Shown: positions 24,183-32,857, counted from the stretch's first letter. The stretch is 64,000 nucleotides of DNA from Paenibacillus_AR mesotrionivorans (GCF_046098205.1 NZ_JBJURJ010000001.1:124001-188000), one strand, 5' to 3'. Translations and numbers: made by a program. Notes: generated from the sequence alone by a model not told the origin.

Positions 24183-25954
24183 CGCTGACCACCGCCCCCG
24201 GCACCTGCGCCTGCTCCAGCACCGCCTCCGGCTCCTCCGCCACCGGTCGTGCCGCCTTGCCGTGTACCGCCGCCACCGCCACCGCCTTGCTGCATCCGTT
24301 CCTGGAACTGCTGCATCATAGCCGGATCGATCTGCATACCCTGGCCGTTTTGTCCGCCCTGCTGGAATTGCTGCCGCAGCTTCTGGATTTCATCGGCGCT
24401 CATGGTTTGAGTTTTGGTTTGGATGGGGATCACAACGGTTTGACCTTCGCTTAAACCATTGGTTACTTCCACATTGGTTTTATTGCGGATGCCGATTTTA
24501 ATCTCATGCTGTTCCTCGTAGGTGCCGTCCTCGTTTTTGATTTTCACGTAATATTTGCCTGCCCGGCTCTGTAAAGCTTCCAGAGGAATCATGAGGATCC
24601 CCTGTTTATTCTGGATCAGAATCTCGCCGGTTGCGGTCATGCCGTACTTCAACCCGTCCGGCTTGGATACGGTTACCACCGCATCATAGTATGTAACGCC
24701 ATTTGTCGTCGTGCCGACAGTAGATACCTGGGTCACTTCACCCTTATAGGTTTTGTTCTTGATGGAATCCACCTTCACATCCACCTGCATGCCGACCTTA
24801 ATATTGGGCAGATCCAGCTCATCCACCTGAATGGCAAGAGTCATGGTTTCCATGCTGGCCACACCGCCGAACTGGGTTGCGCTGGTCACCTTGGTTCCCG
24901 GCACCAGTGTGGTCAGGATATTGGTCCGCTGGTTGACAAAGTCGGTGGAGAACACACCGTCGAAGGGCGCCTTGATGGTCAAAGCATCCAACTGCTCCTG
25001 CAGGGTGTCGATGGTGAGCTGCTGCTGGTCATAATTCGTTTTTTTGGTCAGATAGTCGTTGTTGATATCCGGGTTGGCAATGACCACAATCAGCTGGCCC
25101 TTTTGCACATAATCGCCGGTTTTCACATTCAACTGCTCAACGGTGCCGGCCACCCCGGCCAGAATATTCACCGTTTGGCTATAGGCCAAGATTCCTTCCT
25201 TGCGGGACTCCGCTGTGCCGGTGGCGGTCGTAATCTTGCCGTTCACCTTCAGCCCCGCATCCATGGTGGCGTCATTGTCCACCGTAATTTCCACATCCAA
25301 GAGGCGGTTACCCTTCAGATCAGGCTTGGGGTCCTTGCCGATGTTGGTGATCTTACCGGTTTTGGTCATCATGAAGCTATCGATGGTCAGCTCCACGGAT
25401 TCCCCTGTTTGAAACTGCTGGGCATCCTCCATCAAAAAGGGCAGCGTCACTACCAGCTTGGTATTATCGGAAACCGTGCCGATTTTGGCCTTGCGGTTCA
25501 GCTCCACGCCGGCATCCAATCCATTAGCGAGAGTAATCACTCCGCTTATAGGAGATACAGTCGTCAGGGCGTTCATTTGCTCCGTAACATCATTCAAATT
25601 CGCTTCCAAGGTAGCCAAGGTGGCTTGCGCCTTGGTCATGTTATTGCTTAAGGTAGCGCTGGTTAGCTCCACCAGCACATCATCCTTCTTGACATCCATA
25701 TTGCGGGTCAAATTGATTTTACTAATGACCGCTTCGGCAGGAGCCTGAATGGTTTTGGTTTCCTTGGGCTGAAGCTGGGACGTGCCTGTCACCGAGGACC
25801 GGATATCCCCTTTGGTGACCTTGGCTGTCAGCTCCGTATCCTTGCTGCTTCCCGATGCCTCACGCTGACCCAGATAAAGCCATGTTCCGCCCCCGCAGAC
25901 CACCACAACCAGAGCCATGAGCAGCCATCGTTTATTCCGTTTTAACCAATTCAT
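24179..25954 (-). CDS. HlyD/YknX-type membrane-fusion adaptor with Gly-rich tail
   Basis: 591 residues from the ATG at 25954, which follows AGGAGG. N-terminal anchor helix (12-30), barrel-sandwich/lipoyl halves (IQAPAEAVISKINLTRNMDVKKDD and TIKAPFDGVFSTDFV), a coiled-coil hairpin and beta-barrel domains, as in YknX and MacA. An unusual feature is the duplicated lipoyl-like half (VNILAGVAGTVEQLNVKTGDYVQKGQ), giving a longer protein than YknX (about 380). The final 55 residues are Gln/Met- then Gly-rich (GGGGGGGT, TGGGGAGGGAGAG). In a Gram-positive cell the adaptor reaches the wall and not an outer membrane. Confidence 0.92.
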   Translation of the reverse strand: MNWLKRNKRWLLMALVVVVCGGGTWLYLGQREASGSSKDTELTAKVTKGDIRSSVTGTSQLQPKETKTIQAPAEAVISKINLTRNMDVKKDDVLVELTSATLSNNMTKAQATLATLEANLNDVTEQMNALTTVSPISGVITLANGLDAGVELNRKAKIGTVSDNTKLVVTLPFLMEDAQQFQTGESVELTIDSFMMTKTGKITNIGKDPKPDLKGNRLLDVEITVDNDATMDAGLKVNGKITTATGTAESRKEGILAYSQTVNILAGVAGTVEQLNVKTGDYVQKGQLIVVIANPDINNDYLTKKTNYDQQQLTIDTLQEQLDALTIKAPFDGVFSTDFVNQRTNILTTLVPGTKVTSATQFGGVASMETMTLAIQVDELDLPNIKVGMQVDVKVDSIKNKTYKGEVTQVSTVGTTTNGVTYYDAVVTVSKPDGLKYGMTATGEILIQNKQGILMIPLEALQSRAGKYYVKIKNEDGTYEEQHEIKIGIRNKTNVEVTNGLSEGQTVVIPIQTKTQTMSADEIQKLRQQFQQGGQNGQGMQIDPAMMQQFQERMQQGGGGGGGTRQGGTTGGGGAGGGAGAGAGAGGGGQR

Positions 25955-25999
25955 CCTTCCGCCTCCTAAAACACCGCGATTATCCGTTTTGTCCAACTG

Positions 26000-26647
26000 T
26001 CAAAGCTGAATTTTCTGTTCCAGCCGCTCCAGTAGCAGCTGCTCCACATTCTTTTCCCCTGCCGCCCAGGCTCCGGGGCCGGTTCCATCCGGACCAGGAG
26101 AAATCGTAACGCCAGGCGGGCCGGAAGCGTCCGTTCCCGGATGCTCGGGATGTGCCTGGTCCGTCCGGTGCATCCAATCCTGCTTCCAGCGCTGCCATTC
26201 CTCATCCGTAAGGCCGCCATCCCTGCGGTTATCCGGCGGTTTGCCTCTTCCGGGATCATTCCCCCGGTTGATCCAAACGGTGTAAAAGGCCATTTGCTCC
26301 TCCCCGAAGGTGTGCAAAATCGCCTTTTTGTCTTCGTCGTCCATGGTTCCTTTTTCCACATTCTGTCTGACTAGTGGCAGCACCGCCTCCGCTTGCATTT
26401 TGGTCAGGGTTGTTTTTGGTTTGTCGTCCATCTCCAGCAGGAAATGAAAGAATTGGACCATATCCGCTTCCGGCAGGCTTTGAATCGGCTCCAGCGTCGC
26501 CGACGGCGCCGGGGTTCCTGCAGGGCTCACGGATGGAGATATGGACGGGGCCGCCGTGCGGGACTCCAACCGGCTTATGCAGCCGGCGGCAACAAGGAGC
26601 CCGCAGACCGCCAAAAAAAGAAGGACTATGTAGCTTTTCCTACGCAT
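26000..26647 (-). CDS. Lipoprotein heading the exporter operon
   Basis: 215 residues from the ATG at 26647. Signal peptide with lipobox VAAGC (Cys22), then a Ser/Pro/Ala linker (SISPSVSPAGTPAPSATLEP). Residues about 55-120 are helical and charged (ADMVQFFHFLLEMDDKPKTTLTKMQAEAVLPLVRQ). Small lipoproteins of this sort occur first in YknXYZ-like operons of Paenibacillus, but I do not recognise a named domain. The C-terminal 90 residues are Pro/Gly/Asp-rich and low in complexity. Gap of 45 bases to the adaptor gene. Confidence 0.75.
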   Translation of the reverse strand: MRRKSYIVLLFLAVCGLLVAAGCISRLESRTAAPSISPSVSPAGTPAPSATLEPIQSLPEADMVQFFHFLLEMDDKPKTTLTKMQAEAVLPLVRQNVEKGTMDDEDKKAILHTFGEEQMAFYTVWINRGNDPGRGKPPDNRRDGGLTDEEWQRWKQDWMHRTDQAHPEHPGTDASGPPGVTISPGPDGTGPGAWAAGEKNVEQLLLERLEQKIQL

Positions 26648-26697
26648 AGTGAAGTCCCCCTCTCCTCCATGTTCAACCCAAAACAAACTCCTCCGAA

Positions 26698-26725
26698 TGA
26701 AAAAACGTCGTACAGCGTTTTTTCA
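26698..26725. promoter_or_regulatory. Perfect dyad upstream of the exporter operon
   Basis: TGAAAAAACG (26698-26707) and CGTTTTTTCA (26716-26725), eight bases apart. It lies between the terminator and the lipoprotein start, where an operator would be expected. No clear -35/-10 pair was found beside it. Confidence 0.45.
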
Positions 26726-26755
26726 CAAAAAAAATCCTGACGATACCGTCAGGAT
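26726..26755 (-). terminator. Terminator of the two-component operon
   Basis: On the minus strand ATCCTGACG, TAT, CGTCAGGAT followed by eight T. A strong Rho-independent terminator. Confidence 0.9.
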
Positions 26756-26831
26756 AGCGGACAACTTTGAAGCAGGTATGCATGATTTGTAAAAAAGATG
26801 TGAAATGATGGGGATTTTTCCGGACGGCAGG

Positions 26832-27020
26832 TCTAACGGAAGTGGAAGCCCTTATTCGATCCAAAATGGGGGTTCAAAAAATCTAACGGAAGCAGAAGCC
26901 GCTATTGTGCTCAAAACCCGTTTATAACAGGCTGTTTGATCCAAATAGCGTCTCTGGCCGCCGTTAGAATTTTAAAAGTGGTGTTTTTGCCGAAATAGCG
27001 TCTCTGGCCGCCGTTAGAAT
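26832..27020. repeat. Four copies of a short intergenic repeat
   Basis: Copies at 26832-26856 and 26882-26906 start TCTAACGGAAG and end TATT; copies at 26943-26970 and 26993-27020 are identical to each other and read the opposite way (starting AAATAGCGTCTCTGG and ending CCGTTAGAAT). The two pairs face each other. This looks like a member of the TCTAACGG...GCTATTT family seen between genes in Paenibacillus. Diverged copies lie near 33544 and 33666. Confidence 0.75.
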
Positions 27021-27060
27021 CTCTCTTGCCCTGTACCATATCTCCAGCAATCGCTTGGCA

Positions 27061-28542
27061 TTAAGCCGAAGCAGTCAACGGGAAATGCAGCGTGAAAACA
27101 GTCCCCTCCCCTGGCACGCTGGCAACCCCGATTTGGCCGTCCATGCCGCTGACCAGATGCTTGGCAATGGTCAAGCCCAAGCCGGTCCCGCCACCGTCCT
27201 TGCCGGCGCGGGAAGGATCTGCCTTGTAGAAACGCTCCCAGATCCGTTTGACCTCCTCCTCGGTCATACCTTTGCCCGTATCGGCTACGCTGACCTCGAA
27301 CCGGCCGTTAGCAGCATGCATGCTCACCATAATACGTTTGCCCTCCGGTGTAAACTTGATGGCATTGTGCAGCAGATTGTTGAGAATCTGGGCGTACCGG
27401 TCTGGGTCCAGCCTGACCAGCGCCTGGCGCTCCTCCTCCGATTCAGGCTCCTTCACCTCCAGCACCAAACCTTTGGCTTTAATGGTCGGAGCGATCAGCT
27501 CCAGCACCTCGCGGGTTTTCTTTACAACCGGCACAGGTTCGAAGCGGTAAATATCCGTCCCGTTTTGGATCCGGGCCAAATCCAGCAGCTCGTCCACCAG
27601 ACGCCCCAGCCGCTGCACCTCCATATCACAGATGTCCAGGTAACGGGCATGTTTATCCGGCGGAATCACATTGTCCTTCATAGCCATAATCATCCCCCGC
27701 AGCGCTGTTAGCGGAGAACGGAGCTCATGGGAGACATTGGCCAGGAAATCCTGCCGGGAATCCTCCCAACGCTCCATTTCTTCAATCATAATATTGAAGC
27801 TTTTCGCCACCTGCCCGATTTCGTCGTCTGACCCCTCCGGGATCCGGATGTTGAAATTCCGCTCCACCACCGCCAGGGAAGCCCGGTTCATCTCCTGGAG
27901 CGGCCGCGCCAGCTTCTTGCTAATAATATAGAGAATCAGACCTACGGCGATCAGGGAAAAAATCAGCGGCACCCAGATATTCCAGCGGACCGCATTCACC
28001 ACATCCGTAATATCCTCCACCGGCGTATGGAAAAAAGCCACTGTCGACTGCCCGTTCAGCTGGAGGGGCATGTAATAGATGAGAAAGCTGCTTTTCCGCT
28101 GGGTGGGACCATTAGGCCCATCAGGCCGCCCGGGGGGACCTACAGGCAGATGCTCCACGAAGAAATCCCGGTTATTGCTTAAGGCTTTGCTGAAGGCGCT
28201 TTGCAGAGACTTGGGCAGGGTCTGCCCTTCCCCGGAGGGATCGGTGCTGTAAATGATCGTGCCCGTCTGATCCATAATCCAGATCTGACCGTTAAAGCTG
28301 CGGGAGATGAGCCGCATGGAGATCCGCAGCTCCCGGCTGTAAAAGCTGCCGTCCTGGTAGCTTTTGGCCACCTGCATCAGATCCGCCGAACGGTCCACCA
28401 GCAGCTGCTTCTTATCCTTGTAGAACAGCTCGGAAAAATAATTGCTCCAAAACACAGCCAACGCCAGAAAAAACAGAATGCATGTGGCCAGGAAGGAAAA
28501 AAACAGCTTCAGATACAGACTCTGCCTGAGCTTCCGGATCAT
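27061..28542 (-). CDS. OmpR-partner sensor histidine kinase with HAMP
   Basis: 493 residues. Two membrane helices (about 12-33 and 190-213) enclose a 155-residue outside domain with a Pro/Gly-rich loop (VGPPGRPDGPNGPTQ). HAMP follows (KKLARPLQEMNRASLAV), then HisKA with the phosphorylated His in FLANVSHELRSPLTALRG, and HATPase_c with NNLLHNAIKFTPEG, VADTGKGM and GGTGLGLTIAKHLV. Overlaps the response regulator stop by four bases. It is next to the exporter operon and may control it through the partner regulator. Confidence 0.93.
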   Translation of the reverse strand: MIRKLRQSLYLKLFFSFLATCILFFLALAVFWSNYFSELFYKDKKQLLVDRSADLMQVAKSYQDGSFYSRELRISMRLISRSFNGQIWIMDQTGTIIYSTDPSGEGQTLPKSLQSAFSKALSNNRDFFVEHLPVGPPGRPDGPNGPTQRKSSFLIYYMPLQLNGQSTVAFFHTPVEDITDVVNAVRWNIWVPLIFSLIAVGLILYIISKKLARPLQEMNRASLAVVERNFNIRIPEGSDDEIGQVAKSFNIMIEEMERWEDSRQDFLANVSHELRSPLTALRGMIMAMKDNVIPPDKHARYLDICDMEVQRLGRLVDELLDLARIQNGTDIYRFEPVPVVKKTREVLELIAPTIKAKGLVLEVKEPESEEERQALVRLDPDRYAQILNNLLHNAIKFTPEGKRIMVSMHAANGRFEVSVADTGKGMTEEEVKRIWERFYKADPSRAGKDGGGTGLGLTIAKHLVSGMDGQIGVASVPGEGTVFTLHFPLTASA

Positions 28543-29267
28543 GTCCGTTCCACCTCAAAGGAATACCCGATTCCCCATAAGGTCTGGATGGTCCAGGCCG
28601 GGCAAACCCCCAGCTTCTTCCGGATATTCTTCACATGGGCATCCACCGTGCGGGTCCCGCCGGCAAAATCGAACTTCCACACCTGCTCCAGCAGCTCCTC
28701 CCGGGTGTATACCCGCCCAGGCGAGGATGCAATAAAATACAACAGCTCAATCTCTTTGGGTGTCAGCTCTACCCGCTCCCCGTCCACGGCCACCTTGTAT
28801 TGCTCCAGATCCACCAGCAGCCCCGGATATTCCAAAATACGACGCTCTGTCTGTTTGGCATCCTTGCGTGTACTGGTATTTTTGGCCCGTTTCAAGATTG
28901 CCTTCATCCGCGCCACCAGCTCATTGGGATCAAACGGCTTCACCATATAATCATCTGCACCCAGGTTGAACCCGCGCAGCTTGTCGATGGATTCTCCTTT
29001 GGCAGTCAGCATAATAATAGGAAGCTCATTGAGCGGCTCCGGCAAAGCCCGGATCCCGCGGCAAAGATCAAACCCGCTGATATCCGGCAGCATCACATCC
29101 AGCACCGCCAGATCGGGACGCTCTTCCTCCACCGTTTTGACCACATCCTTGCCGGAGTTCAGAACAATAGGGATATACCCTACATGCTCCGTATACAGCC
29201 GGATAACCTCCACAATATTCGGCTCATCATCCACGATGAGGACCTTGGTACCCGCTGCACCGTTCAT
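28539..29267 (-). CDS. OmpR/PhoB-type response regulator
   Basis: 242 residues from the ATG at 29267, where the stop of the DUF309 gene overlaps it by four bases. Receiver domain with acidic pair VDDEPN, Asp55 in VLDVMLPDI, Thr in LTAKGE and Lys in MVKPFDP. The winged-helix domain is in the last 100 residues (LTPKEIELLYFIASSPGRVYTREELLEQVW, TVDAHVKNIRKKL). Paired with the downstream kinase. Confidence 0.94.
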   Translation of the reverse strand: MNGAAGTKVLIVDDEPNIVEVIRLYTEHVGYIPIVLNSGKDVVKTVEEERPDLAVLDVMLPDISGFDLCRGIRALPEPLNELPIIMLTAKGESIDKLRGFNLGADDYMVKPFDPNELVARMKAILKRAKNTSTRKDAKQTERRILEYPGLLVDLEQYKVAVDGERVELTPKEIELLYFIASSPGRVYTREELLEQVWKFDFAGGTRTVDAHVKNIRKKLGVCPAWTIQTLWGIGYSFEVERT

Positions 29268-29833
29268 ATGCCATCCCTCTCTGTTACGTCCTGCTGCCTG
29301 CGCAGAGCAAGCTGCCTGGCCCGCTCCGCCACCACATCCGTCCGGTCCCTCAGAAGGTGCCGGTGCACCAGCATATCCTCGTTCAAGGGACTCCTTCTGC
29401 CCCACTCGCAGCCCCAGGCCTTGCACAGATCCATCGCTTCCCGGAGAAGTCCGCCGTCAAGAAAAGGCAGCGCCATATCCTCGAAGATCCTGGTTTCCGC
29501 CCCAACCCCGTAATCCTGTGTCAATGCGTCATACCGGGTCCTCAGCATCCCCAACAGCTTCACCGGATCAAGTCCCGCCCGCTCCGGGCTGACATTGGTC
29601 AAGTGGATCACCGCCTGCTCCAGCATCTTCCGGGCACCCGGCAGATTGCCGCGTCGCTCATGGTACAAGGACACCGCCACCTGGATAAGACCATGCCAAA
29701 CCTCCTTCAGCAGCGGGTCCTGCTCTTCTTTCCAATGCTCCTCCAACAGCTCATGGCATTCAAAATAGTCTCTGGTTCCATGAAAATGGGCCAAATATGT
29801 CACATATGCGTCAGCAAAACCAATACTTTCCAT
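29264..29833 (-). CDS. DUF309 family protein (YpuF-like)
   Basis: 189 residues. The diagnostic segment is YFECHELLEEHWKEEQD followed by WHGLIQVAVSLYHERRGNLPGARKML, which is DUF309. The rest is helical. Function unknown. It opens a three-gene unit with the two-component genes by a four-base overlap; that may reflect either regulation or simple chance placement. The binding site before 29833 is weak. Confidence 0.85.
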   Translation of the reverse strand: MESIGFADAYVTYLAHFHGTRDYFECHELLEEHWKEEQDPLLKEVWHGLIQVAVSLYHERRGNLPGARKMLEQAVIHLTNVSPERAGLDPVKLLGMLRTRYDALTQDYGVGAETRIFEDMALPFLDGGLLREAMDLCKAWGCEWGRRSPLNEDMLVHRHLLRDRTDVVAERARQLALRRQQDVTERDGI

Positions 29834-29978
29834 CCAGTCACCGTCCTATCTGTAAACCAATATCACTTATTTTAGCAAATGTGCATGAATAGTGAAACCG
29901 CATCGCATTCTATCCGTATGAGTAAATGAAAAAAGTGCTAAATATCACACTAACCAATGAAGGAGAAATCGCAGCAAT

Positions 29979-30410
29979 ATGAAAAAAGTCATCAAGCTTG
30001 TCCTATGCTTATCCTTGGTATTCGGTGTTACGGCTACCGTATTACCGGTCCAAACGGAAGCCGCTTCTTATGCCAAAGCCTATAGATCGCCCAAGGGCAG
30101 CTACAAGGCGCCCGCTCCCAAATCCAATTCGGGCGTGAATAAAACCACCCCCGACTCCAACACCAAGGCGCCCGGAACCGCTGCATCCACTACACCCAAA
30201 CGCAGCTTTTTCGGCGGCGGATTTGCCAGAGGCCTGTTCCTGGGCGGCCTTGCTGGTCTGATGTTTGGCGGTTTGTTCGGCAATATGGGCTTTTTGGGCC
30301 AGATGCTGGGTCTCTTCGTTAACGTCTTCGCCATCATTGCCGTTATCATGGCCGTCCGCAGTCTCATCAGCTACTTCCGGAAAAGACGCTACAGCGGCCG
30401 GAGGTACTAA
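29979..30410 (+). CDS. Small secreted/membrane protein resembling Tim44-family N-terminus
   Basis: 143 residues. Signal sequence (VIKLVLCLSLVFGVTATVLPVQTEA), a Ser/Pro/Lys/Ala-rich mid part, then a Gly-rich hydrophobic region (FGGGFARGLFLGGLAGLMFGG) and a second membrane helix before a basic C-terminus KRRYSGRRY. The Gly-rich part resembles the N-terminal stretch of bacterial Tim44-like proteins, but the Tim44 domain itself is absent. Function unknown. Four bases separate it from the next gene. Confidence 0.7.
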   Translation: MKKVIKLVLCLSLVFGVTATVLPVQTEAASYAKAYRSPKGSYKAPAPKSNSGVNKTTPDSNTKAPGTAASTTPKRSFFGGGFARGLFLGGLAGLMFGGLFGNMGFLGQMLGLFVNVFAIIAVIMAVRSLISYFRKRRYSGRRY

Positions 30411-30413
30411 TCC

Positions 30414-30692
30414 ATGGTTTTGAATGAGCAGGAGATAATGAATGCCATCTGCCTGAATACGGCCTTGCGCAAGCAAATCCGGCCGGAGGCCGTGGACGTG
30501 CAGCTGATGTATGATGACGATCTGGGATATTCCGCGGAAGTCACCACTATGGGCCGGAGCCAGTACATCATCGAAGCCACCATTTTGGAGGCAATTGAGC
30601 AGTATCTGTACAAGGAGCATGGGCTTCAGGTGTTTCGCAGCCAGATCAGCCTGTATATTGAGGATGAAATGATCGCCAGAGTCGCGGTATAA
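30414..30692 (+). CDS. DUF2653 family protein (YxcD-like)
   Basis: 92 residues. LNEQEIMNAICLN near the start and VDVQLMYDDDLGYSAEVTTMGR in the middle match YxcD. No membrane segment or active-site motif; function unknown. Start at 30414 follows GGAGG with 9 bases. Operon with the preceding small membrane protein, as yxcD often is in Bacillales. Confidence 0.8.
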   Translation: MVLNEQEIMNAICLNTALRKQIRPEAVDVQLMYDDDLGYSAEVTTMGRSQYIIEATILEAIEQYLYKEHGLQVFRSQISLYIEDEMIARVAV

Positions 30693-30710
30693 ACGTTTCC
30701 ACTACAGCCA

Positions 30711-30749
30711 AAGCCCTTCATGTCACAGAAGACATGAGGGGCTTTTTTT
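30711..30749 (+). terminator. Terminator after the YxcD-like gene
   Basis: AAGCCCTTCATGTC and GACATGAGGGGCTT stems with a six-base loop and seven T. Confidence 0.92.
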
Positions 30750-30839
30750 GATGACAAAAAATTTCCATATTTTCCTGCGCAACAAATCTATCATTCTGCC
30801 GTTTAATAGAGTAGAAACTGGTAGAAAGAGGAGTGACGC

Positions 30840-32762
30840 ATGAGGAATTGGATGTATAAAGGATTAGCTGTTTCATTAGCCTGCGCCATTGCCGTTCCCT
30901 TCCTGGCCCCCACCCAAGGACTTGCGGCGGCGGACAAAACTACCAAGTACCGGGTTTATCAGTTCGACCAGCCCGTTAAGGAATTCCAGGATTACAACCA
31001 AGCTGTCGGGTATGCCCAATACTTCTATGCCAGCCGTGTGGAGGAAATCAGCACCGGCGCATGGAAATGGGACAACTACCCCCGTTACCAGGTGTATCAA
31101 TTGGATTATGCGCTTCCCGACGGCGCCTTCCGCACCTTGGAGGAAGCCGTGGCCGAAGCTGCCAAATGGGGAGTCTCCAGCGTCCGCGATCTCCAGGGCA
31201 GCGGATGGGTATGGAACAACTACCCCCGCTACCGGGTATATCAAGGGGATGCCACTCTTGACGGCTGGTCCTTTACTACCCTCAATGCAGCCATCGCCGA
31301 AGCCCGGAAATGGGGCGGCGCGCATATCATCGACTTGTCGGATAACCACTGGGTCTGGGATAACCTGAGCAGCAAGGAAAAAGCGGAGCTCCGCAACGGC
31401 CAGTTGGCTTACCAGGTTTACCAGGGTACTTACTCTCAGGACAGCTGGCGTTTCGCCTATCTGGAGGATGCGGTGAACGAGGCCCTGAATTGGGGCGGCT
31501 CCCAGATTGTCCGGATCGCGGATAAGAAAACTGTGTTTACCAACTTCAAGGAATACAAGGTGTATCAGAACGAAAACCTCCTGGATGAATTCGTCAGCCT
31601 GGATCAAGCTGCCGATTACGCCCGGCTGTGGGGACACTCCACCATCCGCCTTAACGGCAAGATTATCTGGAATAATTATCCTTCCTATACAGTCTACCAG
31701 AACAGCAATTTGATCGGCGAATATAATAAGCTCAGCGATGCGTTAAGCTACGCTTCCTATTACTCCAATGCCTCCATCCGCAGCCGGGAAGGGATGAAAT
31801 TCTGGAATAACTTCCGCGCGCTGCAGATTTGGAGCTGGAATGGCTCCTCCGCCAAAAGCACCATCGACACCCAAACCTCCAACCTGATGGGACTTGATGT
31901 GGATTCTCCCAGCTGGTTCACCCTGGAGGATGCCACCGGCAAGCTGAAGGATGCCTCCAGCAAGGAGACCGTGGATCTTCTTCGCAGCCGGGGTTACCAG
32001 GTGCATCCGTTGGTCAGCAACCAATTCGACAGCGCTCTAACCACCCAGTTCCTGGCGGATAAGGATGCCCAGGCCCGCTTTATCTCAGCGTTGGTGGCCA
32101 AAAGCGCCCAGCTCCGTGTGGACGGGATCAACGTGGATTTTGAAAGCTTGAACGGCAAGGACCGGGCTGCATTCACCACATTCATTACCAATCTGACCGC
32201 CGCCGCCCATCAACAAGGGCTCAAAATCTCTGTAGATCTTCCCCGCGGCAGCGTTAAGTGGAACCATCTCACCGCCTTCGACCATGAAAAGCTGGGCAGT
32301 ATCGTGGACTATGTGATTACGATGACCTATGACCAGCATTATTCCGGCAGCACTGTACCCGGTTCTGTTGCAGGTCTGCAGTGGGTGGAGGAAGGCATTG
32401 AAGAGTTCCTGTCCTATGGCATTCCACGAGACAAGCTGATCCTGGGCATCCCCTTCTATGTACGGGAATGGACACTGGATGCCAACGGCGGATTATTAGG
32501 AAATAAAGCACTGTACTCCCGGGATCTCAAGGCCTTGATGGCTTCCAGGCCGACTGTCTCCACTTGGGACAAAACCTTTAACCAATACAAGGTGGAATAT
32601 TACGGCGATGACGGCAACAAGCGGGTCTTCTGGCTGGAAAATCAGGAATCGGTCAAAGCACGGCTTGAGCTCGCCAAAAAGTACGACCTGGTCGGTGTAG
32701 CCGCCTGGCGGCTGGGCCAGGAGGATCCCGCCTTCTGGGAAACCATTCTCCAGAATAAATAA
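30840..32762 (+). CDS. GH18 family protein with six N-terminal repeats
   Basis: 640 residues. Signal peptide to about 30 (GLAAA). Residues about 36-325 hold six repeats of about 45-50 residues with a YxVYQ opening, a central A-A-x-WG-S-x-I block and a W-x-NYP end; the linker after repeat 3 is longer. The C-terminal GH18 barrel has the signature DGINVDFE (Asp428, Asn431, Asp433, Glu435): the second Asp of the chitinase motif is Asn, as in YaaH/SleL-type enzymes, and the catalytic Glu is kept. GH18 of this sort cleaves N-acetylglucosamine linkages in peptidoglycan or chitin. The repeats probably bind cell wall or polysaccharide. Site GAGGAG before the start. Confidence 0.9.
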   Translation: MRNWMYKGLAVSLACAIAVPFLAPTQGLAAADKTTKYRVYQFDQPVKEFQDYNQAVGYAQYFYASRVEEISTGAWKWDNYPRYQVYQLDYALPDGAFRTLEEAVAEAAKWGVSSVRDLQGSGWVWNNYPRYRVYQGDATLDGWSFTTLNAAIAEARKWGGAHIIDLSDNHWVWDNLSSKEKAELRNGQLAYQVYQGTYSQDSWRFAYLEDAVNEALNWGGSQIVRIADKKTVFTNFKEYKVYQNENLLDEFVSLDQAADYARLWGHSTIRLNGKIIWNNYPSYTVYQNSNLIGEYNKLSDALSYASYYSNASIRSREGMKFWNNFRALQIWSWNGSSAKSTIDTQTSNLMGLDVDSPSWFTLEDATGKLKDASSKETVDLLRSRGYQVHPLVSNQFDSALTTQFLADKDAQARFISALVAKSAQLRVDGINVDFESLNGKDRAAFTTFITNLTAAAHQQGLKISVDLPRGSVKWNHLTAFDHEKLGSIVDYVITMTYDQHYSGSTVPGSVAGLQWVEEGIEEFLSYGIPRDKLILGIPFYVREWTLDANGGLLGNKALYSRDLKALMASRPTVSTWDKTFNQYKVEYYGDDGNKRVFWLENQESVKARLELAKKYDLVGVAAWRLGQEDPAFWETILQNK

Positions 32763-32769
32763 ACGTGAG

Positions 32770-32840
32770 CAGCCCATCAGCGGACGAAGCACGGACCTCA
32801 GAATGCAGGCGTGATTCCCGGGATGGGCTGTGTTTTCTGT
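32770..32840 (+). terminator. Terminator-like structure after the GH18 gene
   Basis: CAGCCCATC (32770-32778) pairs with GATGGGCTG (32822-32830), with an inner CACG/CGTG pair, followed by TGTTTTCTGTT. The loop is long (about 43 bases), so a regulatory leader for the next gene cannot be excluded. Confidence 0.5.
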
Positions 32841-32857
32841 TAGTGGGAAAGGAGGAA

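Larger units (their letters stand above)
26648..27060. other. Intergenic region with terminator, dyad and repeats
   Basis: 413 bases without a gene. From right to left on the minus strand: the kinase stop, four copies of a short intergenic repeat, a terminator, a perfect 10-base dyad, then the lipoprotein binding site. All of the separately listed parts point to a transcription boundary between the two-component operon and the exporter operon. Confidence 0.7.

Noticed and set aside
18132..26647. Antibiotic-resistance MacAB-TolC efflux pump
   Set aside because: There is no outer-membrane channel in this type of cell; only the adaptor, ATPase and permease resemble MacAB, so no resistance function is claimed.
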